DNA of 64,000 bases from RGIG2945 sp045540355 (GTDB taxonomy: Bacteria; Bacillota; Clostridia; Oscillospirales; Acutalibacteraceae), in contig JAZQHB010000098.1 in NCBI GenBank assembly GCA_045540355.1, positions 1 through 64,000 on the forward strand. Direction: 5' to 3'. The position numbers were made by a program, and so were the translations under genes. A model generated the notes under the pieces. It saw only the letters and a program-made list of their open reading frames with translations, was not told the DNA's origin and searched no databases. This document shows positions 44,784 through 52,934 of the stretch, in pieces. Every line of letters begins with the position of its first letter. The stretch's first letter is position 1.

Positions 44784-46239
44784 CTACAAGACCCCTTTCT
44801 TCTTTTTCTGTCGGAGCTGAGTCAACCGGTAATGCAATTGTTACGGTTGTGCCCTCGCCCAACTTACTGTTTATTCTTAATTCGCCGCCATGTAAGCGTA
44901 CGATTTCATCCGCTACTGCAAGTCCGATACCTGAACCTCGGACAGTATTGTTACTCTTGAAGAATTTTTCCTTAATTCTAGGCAAATCTTCCTCAGGAAT
45001 ACCGCAACCGTCATCGCTGACAATTATCTCAAGCATATTATCCTCTTTAAACTCTGCAAGGATAATTACAGTACCGTTTTGCTTTGTATATTTGATTGAG
45101 TTATCAATTATATTGAAAAATACCTGCTTGATTCTGTCAGGGTCAGCCGTCATAGGTGCTGCAAAGTGCGGTGCATTATATACCAACTCTATACCTACTC
45201 TTACCGCTCTGTCCCTGCAAGCAAACACAGTTTCATCAAGCTCTGCAAGCACATCTATTTTCTTGGTTTGAAGTACCATTGTGCCTCTTTCCATTCGTGA
45301 AAAATCCAGGAGTTCTTCAACCATTCCTGTCAATCTGCCCGCTTCGTTAATTATAACCTGCATACCTTTTTTTGAAAGCTCCGGGTCAGATTCGCCGACC
45401 TGCAACAGCGTCTCACCCCAACCTTTTATCGCGGTCAGAGGTGTTCTCAGCTCATGAGAAACAGTCGAAATAAAGTCATTTTTTAATCTGTCAGCCTGAC
45501 TTATATCCTTTGTCATACTGTTAAATGTTTTATAAAGCTCGCCCACTTCGTCGTTGTGGCGATATTCATCAAGCTGTGCATCAAAATCACCGTCACCGAA
45601 TTTCTTTGCGGTAACATTGACCGCTTTTATAGATTTTGCAAGAGACATTATAAAGAAATATCCCAAAACCATAAGAAGCACGATGAAGAATATTACCGAT
45701 GAATATATTATAAATGCCATTGAGTTAAGCTGTTCATCAACATCCTCCATTGATACCATGTATCGCAAAGCAGTATTCTGAGGTGCGTTAAGAACAACGG
45801 TCTGTGCCATTATTTTTTCGCCGTTATTATTTCTGCCCAGCCATTCACCCTTGGAATTACTGCTGATAGCATCTTTATAGTCCTCGGTTTCAACTTTTCC
45901 TTCAACTTCCATTCCCGATGATGACACAACAACATTTCCGTTTGCGTCAATCACCCATAACTCCATTCTGCTTTTTTCGGTAAAGGAGTCTACAAAGCTG
46001 CGAGCCAATCTGAAAAACTCTTCTTCTTTTTCTTTTGCATCCGCGTTCGGATTTCCATAACCTTTTACTGCGAGGTTTACATTTGAAATATTATCTGTCT
46101 GTGCACTGATAAACTGACGAGCTGTGCTGTAGTAGCTATTCTTTATCGCAACACATGCTATTGTCGCTACCGCCAAGAGGCTGAGAGCAAAAACCAGAAA
46201 AACTCTTAAAGTCCATCTGCGAATTATTCCTGATTTCAT
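44770..46239 (-). CDS. Membrane sensor histidine kinase
   Basis: The product is about 489 residues. One membrane helix (LRVFLVFALSLLAVATIACV), an extracellular sensor of about 130 residues and a second helix (VIFFIVLLMVLGYFFI) are followed by HAMP, the dimerisation helix FISTVSHELRTPLTAIKGW, and the ATPase with N box FFNIIDNSIKYT, G1 SDDGCGIPEEDL and G2 GSGIGLAV. ATG 46239 follows AGGTG by 6 nt; a GTG three codons earlier would overlap that site. It pairs with the response regulator just upstream. The PhoR/ResE/WalK-like layout suggests envelope sensing. Confidence 0.92.
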   Translation of the reverse strand: MKSGIIRRWTLRVFLVFALSLLAVATIACVAIKNSYYSTARQFISAQTDNISNVNLAVKGYGNPNADAKEKEEEFFRLARSFVDSFTEKSRMELWVIDANGNVVVSSSGMEVEGKVETEDYKDAISSNSKGEWLGRNNNGEKIMAQTVVLNAPQNTALRYMVSMEDVDEQLNSMAFIIYSSVIFFIVLLMVLGYFFIMSLAKSIKAVNVTAKKFGDGDFDAQLDEYRHNDEVGELYKTFNSMTKDISQADRLKNDFISTVSHELRTPLTAIKGWGETLLQVGESDPELSKKGMQVIINEAGRLTGMVEELLDFSRMERGTMVLQTKKIDVLAELDETVFACRDRAVRVGIELVYNAPHFAAPMTADPDRIKQVFFNIIDNSIKYTKQNGTVIILAEFKEDNMLEIIVSDDGCGIPEEDLPRIKEKFFKSNNTVRGSGIGLAVADEIVRLHGGELRINSKLGEGTTVTIALPVDSAPTEKEERGLVDEQE

Positions 46240-46271
46240 TTTGCTCACCTGCCTTCAGTCAAATTATTTTA

Positions 46272-46973
46272 TCATGCTTCCCATCTGTAGCCTACGCCCC
46301 AGACGGTTATAAGATTTACGGGATTTGAGGGGTCGTCTTCAATTTTCATTCTGAGTCGACGCATATTTACATCGACAACCTTATCATCACCGAAGAAGTT
46401 TTCGCCCCAGACTTCACTTAATATTGTTGCCCTTGAAATTGCCGTTCCCGGATTTTTCAAAAAGTATTCGACAATCTGAAACTCAACCTGTGTAAGTTCA
46501 ATTTCCTTTCCGTTTTTGTGGAAAGTTCGTCTTTTTGTATCGAGGTCAAATGCTCCGAGTTTTATATGATTTTTAGCATCCTCATCATTTTGGGGTGAGT
46601 TCATTGCAACACGACGATAGAGAGCATCCACTCTTGCCATAAGCTCTGACGGAGAAAAAGGTTTCGTTACATAATCATCTGCACCGTACAAAAGACCTGT
46701 TACCTTATCAATTTCCTGAGTTTTGGCACTCAGCATTATAATTCCGATGTTTTTATTTCTTTCCCTCAGGGCTTTACAAACCTGCAAACCATCCATATTG
46801 GGCATCATTATATCCAAAACCGCAACATCAAAATTACCGTTATGTAGCTCGTATTCCTTTAAAGCAAGCTCACCGTCGGCGGCCTCTGTAACATCATAAC
46901 CGCTTCTCTTGAGATTTATTACAATAAACTCGCGAATGGAGGTTTCATCTTCCGCTACAAGTATTCTTTTCAT
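46272..46973 (-). CDS. OmpR/PhoB-family response regulator
   Basis: This 233-residue protein has a receiver domain: KRILVAEDETSIRE, phospho-Asp in VAVLDIMMPNMDG, and switch Lys in YVTKPFSP. The C-terminal winged helix is ELTQVEFQIVEYFLKNPG ... VWGVGYRWE. It would control genes with the adjacent kinase. It lies 27 nt after the lipoprotein gene, in the cdaA-led operon. Confidence 0.94.
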   Translation of the reverse strand: MKRILVAEDETSIREFIVINLKRSGYDVTEAADGELALKEYELHNGNFDVAVLDIMMPNMDGLQVCKALRERNKNIGIIMLSAKTQEIDKVTGLLYGADDYVTKPFSPSELMARVDALYRRVAMNSPQNDEDAKNHIKLGAFDLDTKRRTFHKNGKEIELTQVEFQIVEYFLKNPGTAISRATILSEVWGENFFGDDKVVDVNMRRLRMKIEDDPSNPVNLITVWGVGYRWEA

Positions 46974-47000
46974 TTTTATTCCTCCCCAATCAAACTGTTG

Positions 47001-48446
47001 TTATATTACGACAAAATTTGCTTCGACATATTTTGCCGTCAAGCCAAAATCATTTTGTCCGTAAGCTGTAAGTTTATAAGCATAAACAGTATTCGTATTC
47101 TGATTTTCACTGAGAATCGTATATTCTGCACCTTGCGGTGATTGGGTCATAATATCCCACTCAGCTTTACTGTACTCACGAAGATATAAAAGCTCTGTCT
47201 GCGGACCTATACTTGTGTTTGCAAAAATAATCATTGTATTGTTTTCTTTGTTGGTCTTTGCTTTGACCTGAGTTTTCACATCATCAGAAATATAAATATA
47301 ATAGTCGCCCTCGCTTGAAACAAACGATGACTTCTCAACTTCAAGATTACCGTTTCTGTATCTGACCCAATCCATAAGTCCGATTTCTTTTTCAGCTTGG
47401 TCAATCGTTGAATAACCGGGTTCATCTATAATAACTTGCACAGGAATTTCTATACTGCCGTCATTGTCAATATCCCTTGCAGGAAGATTAAAGCCTCTCC
47501 ATGTAGCGGTCATTGTATTAGTTGTCTTGTCCTGAAGTTTTGCTTCAAGTGCTTTTTTCTCAACAAACCCGCTTGATGTTTCAGGTGGTTTCTCACAAAC
47601 AAGAACCTCGGTAATCATCTGTGAATCACCTTTATAGGCATCAATATAGAAGATGTTTTCTGTTTCTGTAATCTCATTATATATACGGTAGTATGAAGTT
47701 ATATTTCCGTCAAGCACAACTTCATTCACCATTGTAACTACCGGCATTCCGTTTTGTGACCTGACATTGGAACTATCAGTTGCATCCGCAAGTGTAACGC
47801 CCTCCTGATAGCTGAACATACGGGCATAAGCCTCGGGCTTGGTCTGTGTTGTATCAAGAATTGTTATAAGAATGTCGGTATCTCTGTCACTATCAACATC
47901 GGCGGTCGATATAAGAGTATAGTTCTCATTTATCAAAGACCTGACTTCAAACGATTTTGATAATTTGTCACAAGTTAATACTGTGAAATATTTATTGCTT
48001 GTTGTAGCATTTACTCTGCTCCAGCCTACAAGTATTTCGGGAAGTGTATCATCATTCATGTTAATAAAGCTGACGAATTCCACAACATTACCGGGACCGT
48101 GAAAAACAGTTTCTGTCTGCCATTCACCGTCATTTAATCTGAGTATGTTAAGGTATGCATCGCCATCGTCGGCAAGGTAAAACGCAAGAACTTCTTCTGT
48201 TTTGTCACCGTCTAAATCCTGCATAACAAAAGAGGTTCTGTATTCACCCGTCTGCGGTATAAGAAGTGATATCGTTTTTTCAACATCGTCATAAAAGGCC
48301 TGCTGCACTTCTTTCATGTCACCTGACGGATACGGAGGTCTTACAAGCTTTTCAACCGAAATTATTGAAAACGAGCATCCGCCGAAAAGTATTGATACAA
48401 CAGTAAAAAGTGCTATTACTGAGGTTATTTTCAATTTTCTTAACAC
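47001..48446 (-). CDS. Probable lipoprotein with FG-GAP/VCBS-like repeats
   Basis: GTG 48446 is chosen because AAGGAGG lies 7 nt upstream; a TTG two codons earlier is too close. The 481-residue protein starts KLKITSVIALFTVVSILFGGC, a signal with a lipobox-like LFGGC, so the Cys is probably lipidated. Integrin-like calcium loops recur: QDLDGDKTEEVL, DVDSDRDTDILI and DIDNDGSIEIP. They suggest a partial beta-propeller facing outside. Its position between cdaR and a two-component system suggests an envelope-sensing accessory. The function is unknown. Confidence 0.8.
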   Translation of the reverse strand: MLRKLKITSVIALFTVVSILFGGCSFSIISVEKLVRPPYPSGDMKEVQQAFYDDVEKTISLLIPQTGEYRTSFVMQDLDGDKTEEVLAFYLADDGDAYLNILRLNDGEWQTETVFHGPGNVVEFVSFINMNDDTLPEILVGWSRVNATTSNKYFTVLTCDKLSKSFEVRSLINENYTLISTADVDSDRDTDILITILDTTQTKPEAYARMFSYQEGVTLADATDSSNVRSQNGMPVVTMVNEVVLDGNITSYYRIYNEITETENIFYIDAYKGDSQMITEVLVCEKPPETSSGFVEKKALEAKLQDKTTNTMTATWRGFNLPARDIDNDGSIEIPVQVIIDEPGYSTIDQAEKEIGLMDWVRYRNGNLEVEKSSFVSSEGDYYIYISDDVKTQVKAKTNKENNTMIIFANTSIGPQTELLYLREYSKAEWDIMTQSPQGAEYTILSENQNTNTVYAYKLTAYGQNDFGLTAKYVEANFVVI

Positions 48447-48465
48447 TTGCAATCCTCCTTCCGGA

Positions 48466-49764
48466 TTACTTCACCAACAATGCAGTTTTATATGTTCCGA
48501 ATACCCATGATGTAACAGAATTTTTAAGGCTTGCCTTTACTTCAACCTCATTGACACCGTCAACCATATTTATGTTGCTGAGATTTATCTGAGCAATTAT
48601 ATCATCAGCAGTTATGTTTTCCAATGCATCTGCAGGACCTACGACATCAACCGTAAGAGTTCTGTTGCGGAATGAAATATCTTTCGCCGCATCTTTGTTG
48701 AGAAGCTCTATATTTTGTGTGCTTATTTCAATCTTCTTTTTTGACAGATGAGATAAATCAATAAGAACCTTGAATTCATTGACTTCATCAAGAATCTTTC
48801 TGTTTGAGTTTTCCACATCATCTTTTAAAAACACAAAAACATTTTGTTTTGCATCCAATGACGAAAAAGGAATTTCGTCAAGAGTAAGAACACTTGTATC
48901 TTCCAATGTGTCCGCGGGCATTCCTACAACCACTCTGGCAGGGTAGATATCGGTTTGCAAAGGATTTATCACATACATTGAGGGAACTCCCGAAAAATCT
49001 ACACCCGTGTTGAGCTCACCTGTCTTTAATACCGGTATTGTAACTATCGCATTAAGTGTGTCTTCACCGTTAATTTTGATATATTTCAAGGAAGTTCCGT
49101 ACTCATCAGTAGGCACAACCTCTGTATCTAAAACCATAGTTTCGGTCAAAGGTTCCTTGAGTTCAACATACGCAAAGACATTCTTTATTCGGTTTATCTG
49201 TTGTGCCGCACCTGTGATTTTGACTTCCTTTACCGTTTCGGAATCAATTGTAATGATAGGTTCACCCTGAATATAACCCTCCGAGATAATCTCACCGTCA
49301 TAATCAAGCTTTAACTCTATCGGGAATTTCGCTTCCTTGTATTCGTCAAAATACGCTTCGATATAATCAGCCGAAATCGCTTCAATTTTGTAATCCGCGG
49401 TTGTGTCAACAAGTGATGCCCTGAGATCGAGTGTCTTTTTACCTGCTGAATCGACATAACCCGTTTCCGCTATTACTTCAATTGAATCTGCGTTAACATT
49501 TTTAGCACCGACAACATATCTCTTGCCGGTTATTGTAACATCAACGAAAAATTCTGTCTGTCCGAATAACTGTAAACCGAATTTTTCGGGAACACTGTTT
49601 TCCATAACTATTTTTACCGGGACATCTTCGATTACTCTCTGTGTCTGCGGACTGAAAACCATGGCCACAGATATCCAAATAACAAATGCAAGCACGAACG
49701 AAAACGCAAGTGCAAACTTATTGCTTTCAAGCATGGAGTGAAGTTTTGTTTTTTTATCTGCCAT
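48466..49764 (-). CDS. cdaR: YbbR-domain regulator of diadenylate cyclase
   Basis: This 432-residue protein has one N-terminal membrane helix (FALAFSFVLAFVIWISVAMVF) followed by a string of YbbR repeats outside the membrane, for example ITGKRYVVGAKNVNADSIEV and VVGPADALENITADDI. CdaR binds and tunes CdaA in Firmicutes. It lies 3 nt after cdaA. glmM, usually third in this cluster, is replaced here by the lipoprotein gene. Confidence 0.9.
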   Translation of the reverse strand: MADKKTKLHSMLESNKFALAFSFVLAFVIWISVAMVFSPQTQRVIEDVPVKIVMENSVPEKFGLQLFGQTEFFVDVTITGKRYVVGAKNVNADSIEVIAETGYVDSAGKKTLDLRASLVDTTADYKIEAISADYIEAYFDEYKEAKFPIELKLDYDGEIISEGYIQGEPIITIDSETVKEVKITGAAQQINRIKNVFAYVELKEPLTETMVLDTEVVPTDEYGTSLKYIKINGEDTLNAIVTIPVLKTGELNTGVDFSGVPSMYVINPLQTDIYPARVVVGMPADTLEDTSVLTLDEIPFSSLDAKQNVFVFLKDDVENSNRKILDEVNEFKVLIDLSHLSKKKIEISTQNIELLNKDAAKDISFRNRTLTVDVVGPADALENITADDIIAQINLSNINMVDGVNEVEVKASLKNSVTSWVFGTYKTALLVK

Positions 49765-49767
49765 AAA

Positions 49768-50673
49768 TCAACCGACATCCTTTCCGTCGGATTTTTTGGA
49801 TACACCGACAACTTTTCGGAGTCTGTTCAACCAACCTGAATCTGCTTTTCTTTCGAGAAGCTTTGAATTCAGTACCTTTTCAAGCTCTTCTTTGGTCACA
49901 TCTCGTCTGAGCTCACCTTTTGAAGCATAGGAAATTGCACCTGTTTCTTCAGAAATCACAACTACGAGTGCATCGCTTTCCTCTGTCATTCCTAAAGCGG
50001 CTCTGTGTCTTGTTCCGAGCTCTTTATCAAGATCATGATTGGTTGTAAGCGGCAAGATACAAGCCGCAGATATAATTCTGTTTCCTCTTATCACAATCGC
50101 ACCGTCATGCAGCGGTGATTTAGGATAAAATATGTTTCCGAGCATCTGCTGAGAAATCAACGCATCAATCTGTGTACCGTTCTGGATTATATCTCCAAGC
50201 AATGTTCCCTGCTCAAACACCATCAAAGCACCGATTTTCTTTTCGCTCATTTCATCGCAAGCCTTGATAACCTCATCAATTGCTGTTTTAACACTTTCAT
50301 CATCCTGAACAATAACATTGTTTCCGCCAATCAAAGGGATTTTCTTGGTGATATTGCTTCTGCCGATACTTTCAAAAGCATGTCTGATTTCAGGTTGGAA
50401 AAGTATGAGTAATACCAATACAATGTTCGAAAATACAGATTTGAAAAGATACTCGCTTGCTTTCATGTTGAGTGCCATGATTACAAGGTAGATAACACCA
50501 ATCAAAACTATACCCTTTATAAGCTGTATAGCTCTTGTATCTCTTAAAAGCTTGATTGCTCCGTAGATTATAAATGTAACGAGTGCTATATCCAAGGCAT
50601 CTGACAAAGTAAACGACGCAAATATATTGCCGAGCTTTTCTATGAAATCGGATATCGTTTCAATGAATGTCAT
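49768..50673 (-). CDS. cdaA: Diadenylate cyclase CdaA (c-di-AMP synthase)
   Basis: The 301-residue membrane protein makes c-di-AMP from ATP. Three N-terminal membrane helices (about 15-95) are followed by the DAC domain with the DGA motif LHDGAIVIRG and the RHR motif LGTRHRAALG. ATG 50673 follows GGAGG by 9 nt; a start eight codons earlier overlaps the ribosome site. It leads a dense minus-strand run to 38089. Confidence 0.95.
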   Translation of the reverse strand: MTFIETISDFIEKLGNIFASFTLSDALDIALVTFIIYGAIKLLRDTRAIQLIKGIVLIGVIYLVIMALNMKASEYLFKSVFSNIVLVLLILFQPEIRHAFESIGRSNITKKIPLIGGNNVIVQDDESVKTAIDEVIKACDEMSEKKIGALMVFEQGTLLGDIIQNGTQIDALISQQMLGNIFYPKSPLHDGAIVIRGNRIISAACILPLTTNHDLDKELGTRHRAALGMTEESDALVVVISEETGAISYASKGELRRDVTKEELEKVLNSKLLERKADSGWLNRLRKVVGVSKKSDGKDVG

Positions 50674-50703
50674 CGGATCACTCCTCCTTTTCGCCATAAT
50701 ATA

Positions 50704-50712
50704 ATTGTATCA
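50704..50712 (-). promoter_or_regulatory. Extended -10 promoter element upstream of cdaA
   Basis: TGA followed by TACAAT (50712-50704) makes an extended -10. No clear -35 is seen (TTAAAT at 18 bp). The position, about 30 nt before ATG 50673, suits a short leader. Confidence 0.4.
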
Positions 50713-50771
50713 CAAATAAGTATGTAAATTTAAATTTTTACGAATAATTTACACTATGTTTATAATATAGG

Positions 50772-50796
50772 AAATTACTCGCACCGTGAGTAATTT
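50772..50796. repeat. Inverted repeat between ispF and cdaA
   Basis: A perfect 9-bp stem (50772-50780 with 50788-50796) and a 7-nt loop lie between the end of ispF and the cdaA promoter. There is no T-tract on the minus strand, so it is a weak terminator at best, or an operator. Confidence 0.45.
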
Positions 50797-50818
50797 ACAT
50801 ATAACAAGAAGCAACATC

Positions 50819-51292
50819 TTATATTTCTATCAAAGCTACGGAATGAGCAGCTATGCCCTCTTTTCTTCCTGTAAATCCCAAGCCTTCTTCGGTTGTTGCC
50901 TTAACATTTATTCTGTCAACAGGTAATTCAAGACATTCCGCTATGTTCTTTCTCATCTGCGGAATATATTCTTTGAGCTTTGGTCGTTGTGCGATAACGG
51001 TCGCATCAATATTTACTATTGAATAACCGTTTTCCTTTAACCTTTCATAAACTGCTTTCAGCAAAACAAGGCTGTCGGCATCTTTATATTTTTCATCGGT
51101 GTCGGGAAACATTCCGCCGATATCACCATAAGCCGCCGCACCGAGCAGACTGTCCGATATTGCATGAAGCAAGACATCTGCGTCTGAATGACCCAGCAAA
51201 CCCTTTTCGTGAGGGATATCAACACCGCCCAAAATCAGCTTTCTGTTTTCAACCAGCTTATGCACATCGTATCCGTGTCCGATTCTTATCAT
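50819..51292 (-). CDS. ispF: 2-C-methyl-D-erythritol 2,4-cyclodiphosphate synthase
   Basis: This 157-residue enzyme of the MEP isoprenoid pathway begins MIRIGHGYDVHKL (metal Asp/His) and contains LLGHSDADVLLHAI (metal His), GMFPDTDEKY, and FTGRKEGIAAHSV at the C-terminus. It starts 1 nt after the RNase M5-like stop. Its presence implies the MEP pathway. Confidence 0.96.
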   Translation of the reverse strand: MIRIGHGYDVHKLVENRKLILGGVDIPHEKGLLGHSDADVLLHAISDSLLGAAAYGDIGGMFPDTDEKYKDADSLVLLKAVYERLKENGYSIVNIDATVIAQRPKLKEYIPQMRKNIAECLELPVDRINVKATTEEGLGFTGRKEGIAAHSVALIEI

Positions 51293-51293
51293 C

Positions 51294-51884
51294 TTATTCC
51301 TCCGCAGATTTTACTGCTTCTTTATATTCATCATAAGTCATTATTGTGTTAAGCACCTTTATCAACGCTGAGGTTGAAAGCTTCTCGGGTAGACCGTGTT
51401 TTTTAAGAAACTCTTTTCTCAGCTTCTTACTCTCAACGCCACCGCTCAGACCGTCATCATATAGATCTGTGTGTGTTATAAGCCGTCTGTCTGTCTTCGG
51501 TTTATTTTCAACCGCTATACCCGCATTCTGCAATGCCTTCATTATAATTTCTACAGATACACCTTCAACGCCTAATTTACCTTCTTTTGATGCTTCCGTT
51601 TTTCTTTTTTCTTTACCGAAAATATCAGGAATATACGCGTGCTTTATATGCTCGCTCTTTACTGCTCCGCTGATATAGTTTCTGATTTTAAACCCTGCTG
51701 AATCACTATCTGTCAGAATCAGTATTCCGTTTTTCTCGGCAAGTGTTCTTATCATTGCAAGCTTTTGCTTGTCTTTAAATATACCGAATCCGTCGGTTGT
51801 TATTATCACCGTATCAAGTATGTCTGACAGTTTAATTTTGTCATACTTACCTTCAACGATTACCGTTTCTTTAATCTTTAACAT
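51294..51884 (-). CDS. rnmV: Ribonuclease M5-like TOPRIM protein
   Basis: This 196-residue protein matches RNase M5: IVEGKYDKI (TOPRIM Glu), ILILTDSDSAGFKIRNYI (DxD), GVEGVSVEII, and a C-terminal segment with DGLSGGVESKKLR (DUF4093-like). RNase M5 makes the final cuts in 5S rRNA in Bacillus. Some clostridial relatives are only called TOPRIM/DUF4093 proteins, so the 5S role is inferred. It lies between holA and ispF. Confidence 0.8.
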   Translation of the reverse strand: MLKIKETVIVEGKYDKIKLSDILDTVIITTDGFGIFKDKQKLAMIRTLAEKNGILILTDSDSAGFKIRNYISGAVKSEHIKHAYIPDIFGKEKRKTEASKEGKLGVEGVSVEIIMKALQNAGIAVENKPKTDRRLITHTDLYDDGLSGGVESKKLRKEFLKKHGLPEKLSTSALIKVLNTIMTYDEYKEAVKSAEE

Positions 51885-51893
51885 TATTACATC

Positions 51894-52934
51894 CTATGAT
51901 AAAAGCAATATCAGTTTGATTATAAGCTTTTCAATCGTAATTTTCGGCTCCTGTGCATAGCTTTTAAGTGCTTCATCACACGCGTCGAGCTCATCAAGGC
52001 ACATTCTCAGTCTTTCGATTGTCAGCCCCTTGTTGTTCTGATTTGCTTTCCTTAATTTAAACTCTTTTCCTTTGTATGCGGGGAATATATTTGCTGCATA
52101 TTCTACATTTTCACCCGCAAGAGAGCAGACCTTTGCTCTATACATATCAGTAAAAATTGAAATTATTGCACCTGAAATCATTTCGGCTTTTATACCCTGC
52201 ATATTGAGATCATTCAAAACCTCAAACGCCTTGTCCGCATTCTTTGCAATTATAGCCTTCACCATATCAAATGCAGATGCTTCAAAGGATTTCGAAGCAA
52301 TATCATTTATTATCGCCTTTGTTATTTCACCCTCGCCTACGAAAAAGCACAATTTATCCAATTCATTCTGCAGGGTGTTCATGTCATTTCCGCAGTAGGA
52401 TACAAGGTATTCTGCATTTGTTCTGCTTAAAACACTGCCTCTTTTTGTTGCTCCGTTAGCAAGTACCTTTGCGAGATCTCCCGAAGTCATCTTATCAAAA
52501 GATACTATATGTCCAACCTGCTCAACAGTTTTTGCAAAAAGCTTTGATCTTTCATTTTTATTGATTGAAAAATCAATATTCTCCATCAAAATAACAATGA
52601 CAGTTGTTTCCGGTGGGTCTTCGAGTATTTCCATCAGATTTTCAAACTGTGTCTGTGTGAGTGAATCGAGAGCTAAATCCGTTATGAGAGTGCATGTTCT
52701 GTCACTCATCATCGGAAAGGCTTCAACCGCCTCAGAAATATCATCCGTAGAAATATCTTTACCGTCGAATTTATGAAAATTGAAGTCTGAAAAATCTTTG
52801 TCCACGCACTTTGAAACGAGTTTTTCGCAGTACGATTTTTTCAAAAATGCCTCCTGCCCGTAAATCAGGTATATCCTTGCAAAATCTTTGTTGCGTATTT
52901 GCAATTTTAACTCCTGTTCGGTTATTTTCGGCAT
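51894..52934 (-). CDS. holA: DNA polymerase III delta subunit
   Basis: This 346-residue clamp-loader subunit shows IYLIYGQEAFLKKSYCEKLV at the start and the delta fold with YCGNDMNTLQNELDKLC, then a C-terminal helical collar domain. Its ATG overlaps the comEC stop by 1 nt (TGATG). comEC-holA is the common Firmicutes order. Confidence 0.93.
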   Translation of the reverse strand: MPKITEQELKLQIRNKDFARIYLIYGQEAFLKKSYCEKLVSKCVDKDFSDFNFHKFDGKDISTDDISEAVEAFPMMSDRTCTLITDLALDSLTQTQFENLMEILEDPPETTVIVILMENIDFSINKNERSKLFAKTVEQVGHIVSFDKMTSGDLAKVLANGATKRGSVLSRTNAEYLVSYCGNDMNTLQNELDKLCFFVGEGEITKAIINDIASKSFEASAFDMVKAIIAKNADKAFEVLNDLNMQGIKAEMISGAIISIFTDMYRAKVCSLAGENVEYAANIFPAYKGKEFKLRKANQNNKGLTIERLRMCLDELDACDEALKSYAQEPKITIEKLIIKLILLLS

